Part shown: piece after piece, positions 61,192-64,000 of the stretch
Position numbering within the stretch: the stretch's first letter is position 1
How the letters are laid out: every line of letters starts with the position of its first letter
Assembly: GCA_012515075.1 (NCBI GenBank)
Contig: JAAYZC010000046.1
Coordinates: 1 to 64,000, forward strand
Length of the DNA stretch: 64,000 nt
Source of the DNA: Thermoplasmatales archaeon
GTDB lineage: Archaea; Thermoplasmatota; Thermoplasmata; Methanomassiliicoccales; Methanomethylophilaceae
Direction of reading: 5' to 3'
Position numbers and translations under genes: made by a program
Notes under the pieces: model-generated
What the model saw: only the letters and a program-made list of their open reading frames with translations
What the model was told of the DNA's origin: nothing
Database searches by the model: none

Positions 61192-62359
61192 CCTCCCCCC
61201 TGTAGCGGGCTATCGATGCCACGTCCTTGTCGCCCCTGCCCGAAAGGTTCACGACCATCACGCTGTCCTTGGGCATCCCGGGCGCCAGGTCCATGGCGCA
61301 GGCGATGGCGTGGGCGCTCTCGACGGCGCATATTATCCCCTCTTTCCTGGCGAGATATTCGAATGCGGCCACGGCCTGCCCGTCCGTGACGGGTATGTAT
61401 TCGGCCCTGCCTATATCATGGAGATATGCGTGTTCGGGGCCTATGCCGGGGTAATCCAACCCCGCCGATATCGAGTAGACGGGGGATATCTGCCCGCTCT
61501 CATCCTGGCAGAAATAAGACCTCATGCCGTGGAATATGCCGGGGGACCCGGTCGCTATAGTCGCGGCGGTCTCCCTGGTATCCACGCCGCGGCCGGCCGC
61601 CTCGCAGGCCAGGAGCCTGACGTCATCCCCCAGGAAGTCGTAGAAGAGGCCGATGGCGTTGCTGCCTCCGCCCACGCAGGCCACCAGAACATCCGGGAGG
61701 CGCCCCTCCTTTTCCATAATCTGCTGGCGGACCTCCTTCCCTATGACCCTCTGGAAGTCGCGTACGATCATAGGGAAGGGATGTGGCCCCATCACGGATC
61801 CGAAGACATACAGGGTGTCGTCCACGCGGCGGGTCCACTCTTTCATGGCTTCGTTGACGGCATCCTTCAGTGTCATTGTTCCGGAATCCACGCAATGGAC
61901 CTCGGCGCCCAGGAGCCTCATCCTGTAGACATTCAGGGACTGGCGTTCCATGTCGTGCCTCCCCATGAAGATGTCGCATTCCAAACCCATGAGGGCCGCC
62001 GCAGTGGCGGTGGCAACGCCGTGCTGCCCCGCTCCCGTCTCAGCTATCAGCCTGCTCTTCCCCATCCTCTTGGCCAAGAGAGCCTGGCCCAGGACGTTGT
62101 TGATCTTATGGGATCCAGTGTGGTTCAGGTCCTCCCTCTTTAGGTAGATCCTGGCTCCCCCTAGGTCCTCCGTCATGTTCTTGGCGTAATACAGCAGGGA
62201 TGGCCTTCCGGCGTACTCCCTCAGCAGCGCATCGAGCTCGGCCGTGAACCCCGGATCTTTCCTGAGCCTTTCATAGGACCCCTCCAGACTCAGTATCTCG
62301 TTCATAAGCGTCTCCGGAACATACTGGCCTCCGTGAACACCGTATCTCCCCTTATTCAT
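61178..62359 (-). CDS. trpB: Tryptophan synthase beta subunit
   Basis: The 393-residue PLP enzyme has [28 protein letters not shown] (the PLP lysine), [25 protein letters not shown], the phosphate-binding GGGSNAIG and [12 protein letters not shown]. It joins indole and serine. It is the standard TrpB1 type with all partners present. The ATG overlaps the trpF stop by eight bases. Confidence 0.97.
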   Translation of the reverse strand: MNKGRYGVHGGQYVPETLMNEILSLEGSYERLRKDPGFTAELDALLREYAGRPSLLYYAKNMTEDLGGARIYLKREDLNHTGSHKINNVLGQALLAKRMGKSRLIAETGAGQHGVATATAAALMGLECDIFMGRHDMERQSLNVYRMRLLGAEVHCVDSGTMTLKDAVNEAMKEWTRRVDDTLYVFGSVMGPHPFPMIVRDFQRVIGKEVRQQIMEKEGRLPDVLVACVGGGSNAIGLFYDFLGDDVRLLACEAAGRGVDTRETAATIATGSPGIFHGMRSYFCQDESGQISPVYSISAGLDYPGIGPEHAYLHDIGRAEYIPVTDGQAVAAFEYLARKEGIICAVESAHAIACAMDLAPGMPKDSVMVVNLSGRGDKDVASIARYRGEDVHE

Positions 62360-62942
62360 CCCTGATCCTCCTGACCATATCCATCATCTTCTTCTTGTCC
62401 TTCATCCCGTTCGTCTCGACGCCGCTGCTAACGTCCACGGCATACGGCCTGACGGTATCTATCGCCTCTCTCACGTTGTCCGGTTCGAGCCCTCCTGCCA
62501 GGAAGAAGCTCCTGCGGACGCATCTCGCGGCATCCCAGTCGAATCTCCTCCCCGACCCCCCGCGGCCGCTGTCCAGGAGTACAAGGTCCGCATCCGTGTC
62601 CGGTATCCCGATACCGGGCTCCATGGTCACGGCCTTTATGATCGGAGCGGCGGCGACCGATCTCAGTTCCCTGATGTAGTCCTCCGTCTCCCCGCCGTGG
62701 AGCTGTATGATGTCGATCGTCCCGTTCTGCACAAGGCAGGCTATCTGCTCTGCGGGCGCGTCCGCGAAGACTCCCACGGCGGCGATCCCCCTGTCAAGGC
62801 GCGACCTCAGGTCCGCCGCCTGCGACGGGAACACCCTCCGTCTGCTCTCGGCGAAGACGAAACCCACGAAATCGGGAAGTGCCTCGTTGGCGTAGGAGAC
62901 ATCCTCCCTGCGAGACAGTCCGCATATCTTCACAAGCGTCAT
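62352..62942 (-). CDS. trpF: Phosphoribosylanthranilate isomerase
   Basis: The 196-residue barrel protein begins [13 protein letters not shown] (with the catalytic Cys), has [42 protein letters not shown] (catalytic Asp) and [12 protein letters not shown]. It isomerises PRA to CdRP. The ATG at 62942 overlaps the trpC stop by four bases. The upstream frame shadows trpC. Confidence 0.96.
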   Translation of the reverse strand: MTLVKICGLSRREDVSYANEALPDFVGFVFAESRRRVFPSQAADLRSRLDRGIAAVGVFADAPAEQIACLVQNGTIDIIQLHGGETEDYIRELRSVAAAPIIKAVTMEPGIGIPDTDADLVLLDSGRGGSGRRFDWDAARCVRRSFFLAGGLEPDNVREAIDTVRPYAVDVSSGVETNGMKDKKKMMDMVRRIRDE

Positions 62943-63724
62943 CTGCACCTCCCCGCGAGTCCGGCCACGGCCCCGCGACGGTCCTCGCTGGTCATCAGAT
63001 ATTCTCCCACCAGCACGGCGTCCGCTCCGCATCCGCGAAGAAGGGCCGCATCCTCAGGCCCCCTTATGCCGGATTCGGACAGGAACAGCACATCCTCCGG
63101 TATCAGGGGTGCGAGGCGCAGGCTGTTCCCTATGTCGACGGTGAAATCCCGGAGGTCCCGGTTGTTGACCCCCACCATCGCCGCGCCGGCATCCAGGGCC
63201 CTTTCCAGCTCCCTCTCGTCGCGTACCTCTGTCAGAGCGGACATACCGAGTCCATGGGCCGTGCGTATCATGCTCTCGAGCTCGCAGTCCTCCAATATTG
63301 AGCATATCAGGAGCACCGCGGAAGCCCCCAGCGCCCTTGCTTCGTATATCTGGTACTCGTCCAGGGTGAAATCCTTCCTCAGCACGGGTATGCCTATGCG
63401 CGAGCTAATCCTCCCGAGATGGACGTCCGCGCCTCCGAAGTAGCGGGGTTCCGTGACCACGGACACCGCCGAAGCCCCGCAAGCCTCGTACTCCTCGGCA
63501 ATCTCCAGATAGGGGAAATCCCGGGATATCGTCCCCCTGGACGGAGATGCGCGCTTGACCTCGCATATCACGGACAGGCCCGGTGCGGATATCGCCCTCT
63601 CGAACGGGAATCCCGTATCCGAGCCCATCCGCGCCGCCTCCGCTTTCAGCGATTCCAACGGCAAGGCGACCATGCGGTCCCGGAGCCTCTCACGTGTGCT
63701 TACAACAATATCTTCGAGTATCAC
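62939..63724 (-). CDS. trpC: Indole-3-glycerol phosphate synthase
   Basis: The 261-residue barrel enzyme has VICEVKRASPSRGTI (catalytic Lys), SVVTEPRYFGG, PVLRKDFTLDEYQIYEA, MVGVNNRDLRDF and FLSESGIRGPEDA. It closes the indole ring. The start is a GTG at 63724, nine bases after the trpD stop. All usual catalytic Lys and Glu positions are visible. Confidence 0.96.
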   Translation of the reverse strand: MILEDIVVSTRERLRDRMVALPLESLKAEAARMGSDTGFPFERAISAPGLSVICEVKRASPSRGTISRDFPYLEIAEEYEACGASAVSVVTEPRYFGGADVHLGRISSRIGIPVLRKDFTLDEYQIYEARALGASAVLLICSILEDCELESMIRTAHGLGMSALTEVRDERELERALDAGAAMVGVNNRDLRDFTVDIGNSLRLAPLIPEDVLFLSESGIRGPEDAALLRGCGADAVLVGEYLMTSEDRRGAVAGLAGRCR

Positions 63725-63733
63725 GCATTCACC

Positions 63734-64000
63734 TCAGAATCTGGTCATATCCACGAATCTCTCCAGCCGCTCCGACGCCCTGCCGCTGTCTATGGCCGCC
63801 GCTGCCAGGGTCAATCCCCCGGACACGGAGCCGCACCTGTCGGCTATGTACAGGGCCGCGGCCGAATTCAGAAGGACGATGTCGCGTCTGGGGCCCCTCT
63901 CGCCCCCGAGCACCTCCCGGATGATCCTCGCGTTCTCCTCGGGACCTCCCCCCGCGATGTCCCCCTCGGAGCAGAGCCTGATGCCCAGTTTTTCGGGTTC
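63734..64000 (-). CDS. trpD: Anthranilate phosphoribosyltransferase, C-terminal part (cut by window edge)
   Basis: Only the last 88 codons and the stop lie in the window. The reverse strand reads IVLLNSAAALYIADRCGSVSGGLTLAAAAIDSGRASERLERFVDM, which is the conserved TrpD C terminus (NSAAALY). It transfers phosphoribosyl to anthranilate. The gene continues beyond 64000, where trpE and trpG would also be expected if the operon is complete. Confidence 0.9.
   Translation of the reverse strand, partial: EPEKLGIRLCSEGDIAGGGPEENARIIREVLGGERGPRRDIVLLNSAAALYIADRCGSVSGGLTLAAAAIDSGRASERLERFVDMTRF

Overview
The window is a gene-dense, GC-rich archaeal chromosome segment that ends inside a gene at 64000. 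The translation and RNA genes are archaeal: S27e, L44e, L37Ae, S8e, aIF2 alpha and beta, Nop10, the exosome, SBDS, Pcc1, SRP19, an intron-bearing tRNA-Tyr with C1-G72, and a 16S rRNA with archaeal signatures. It also has an F420-nonreducing hydrogenase and heterodisulfide reductase cluster (HdrA-MvhDGA), a methanogenesis-marker-8 protein, and a 16S gene with no 23S or 5S behind it. Together these point to a Thermoplasmata methanogen, most likely order Methanomassiliicoccales. That assignment is inferred from gene content and not from a database comparison. Nearly all stop codons are TGA or TAA. Only two genes (the helicase at 7533 and pyrG at 43160) end in TAG, as one might expect if amber is partly reserved for pyrrolysine.

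Layout. 1-3000: tRNA-Tyr, then the reverse-strand cluster L44e-S27e-aIF2alpha-Nop10-PAC2 chaperone, and a small HTH regulator. 3000-7500: rpiA, a creatininase-family hydrolase, dph6, and the copper pair copZ-copA. 7500-18900: a 1248-residue helicase-nuclease, a thioesterase, an MFS exporter, a TctA-like membrane protein, purine salvage (hpt, ade), tyrS and a DHH phosphoesterase. 19000-22000: an ABC-2 exporter and mmp8. 22100-27720: the archaeal exosome/proteasome superoperon (Rnp2-PsmA-SBDS-Rrp4-Rrp41-Rrp42-L37Ae-RpoP-Pcc1-prefoldin beta), headed by an unfamiliar membrane-anchored RING-like/zinc-ribbon protein.

28062-34225: hdrA-mvhD-mvhG-mvhA, energy metabolism, behind a 340-base AT-rich control region with two palindromes. 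HdrA is a 1002-residue protein with two flavin-type modules, and MvhG carries a Lys/Ala-rich N-terminal tail. 34300-37940: metallophosphoesterases, Nnr, SRP19, S8e. 38090-40330: tRNA-Ser, a long structured leader, and the orphan 16S rRNA with its own promoters and a trailer hairpin. 40400-46160: nitroreductase, tRNA-Gln, an MtaB-like methylthiotransferase, aIF2beta-TRAM, CTP synthase, an aminotransferase.

46300-51260: the str cluster S12-S7-EF2-EF1A-S10. EF2 is the target of diphthamide synthesis, which Dph6 in this window completes. 51300-53740: an ArsR regulator with a palindrome at its start, and two membrane PH-domain proteins. 53717-60270: a complete reverse-strand shikimate operon of the archaeal type (ADH synthase, DHQ synthase II, fused AroD-AroE, GHMP shikimate kinase, AroA, AroC, chorismate mutase). 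It shares one TATA element with a divergent tRNA-Ala. 60412-64000: trpDCFBA, with trpD cut by the window edge. No CRISPR array, prophage or insertion sequence was seen.
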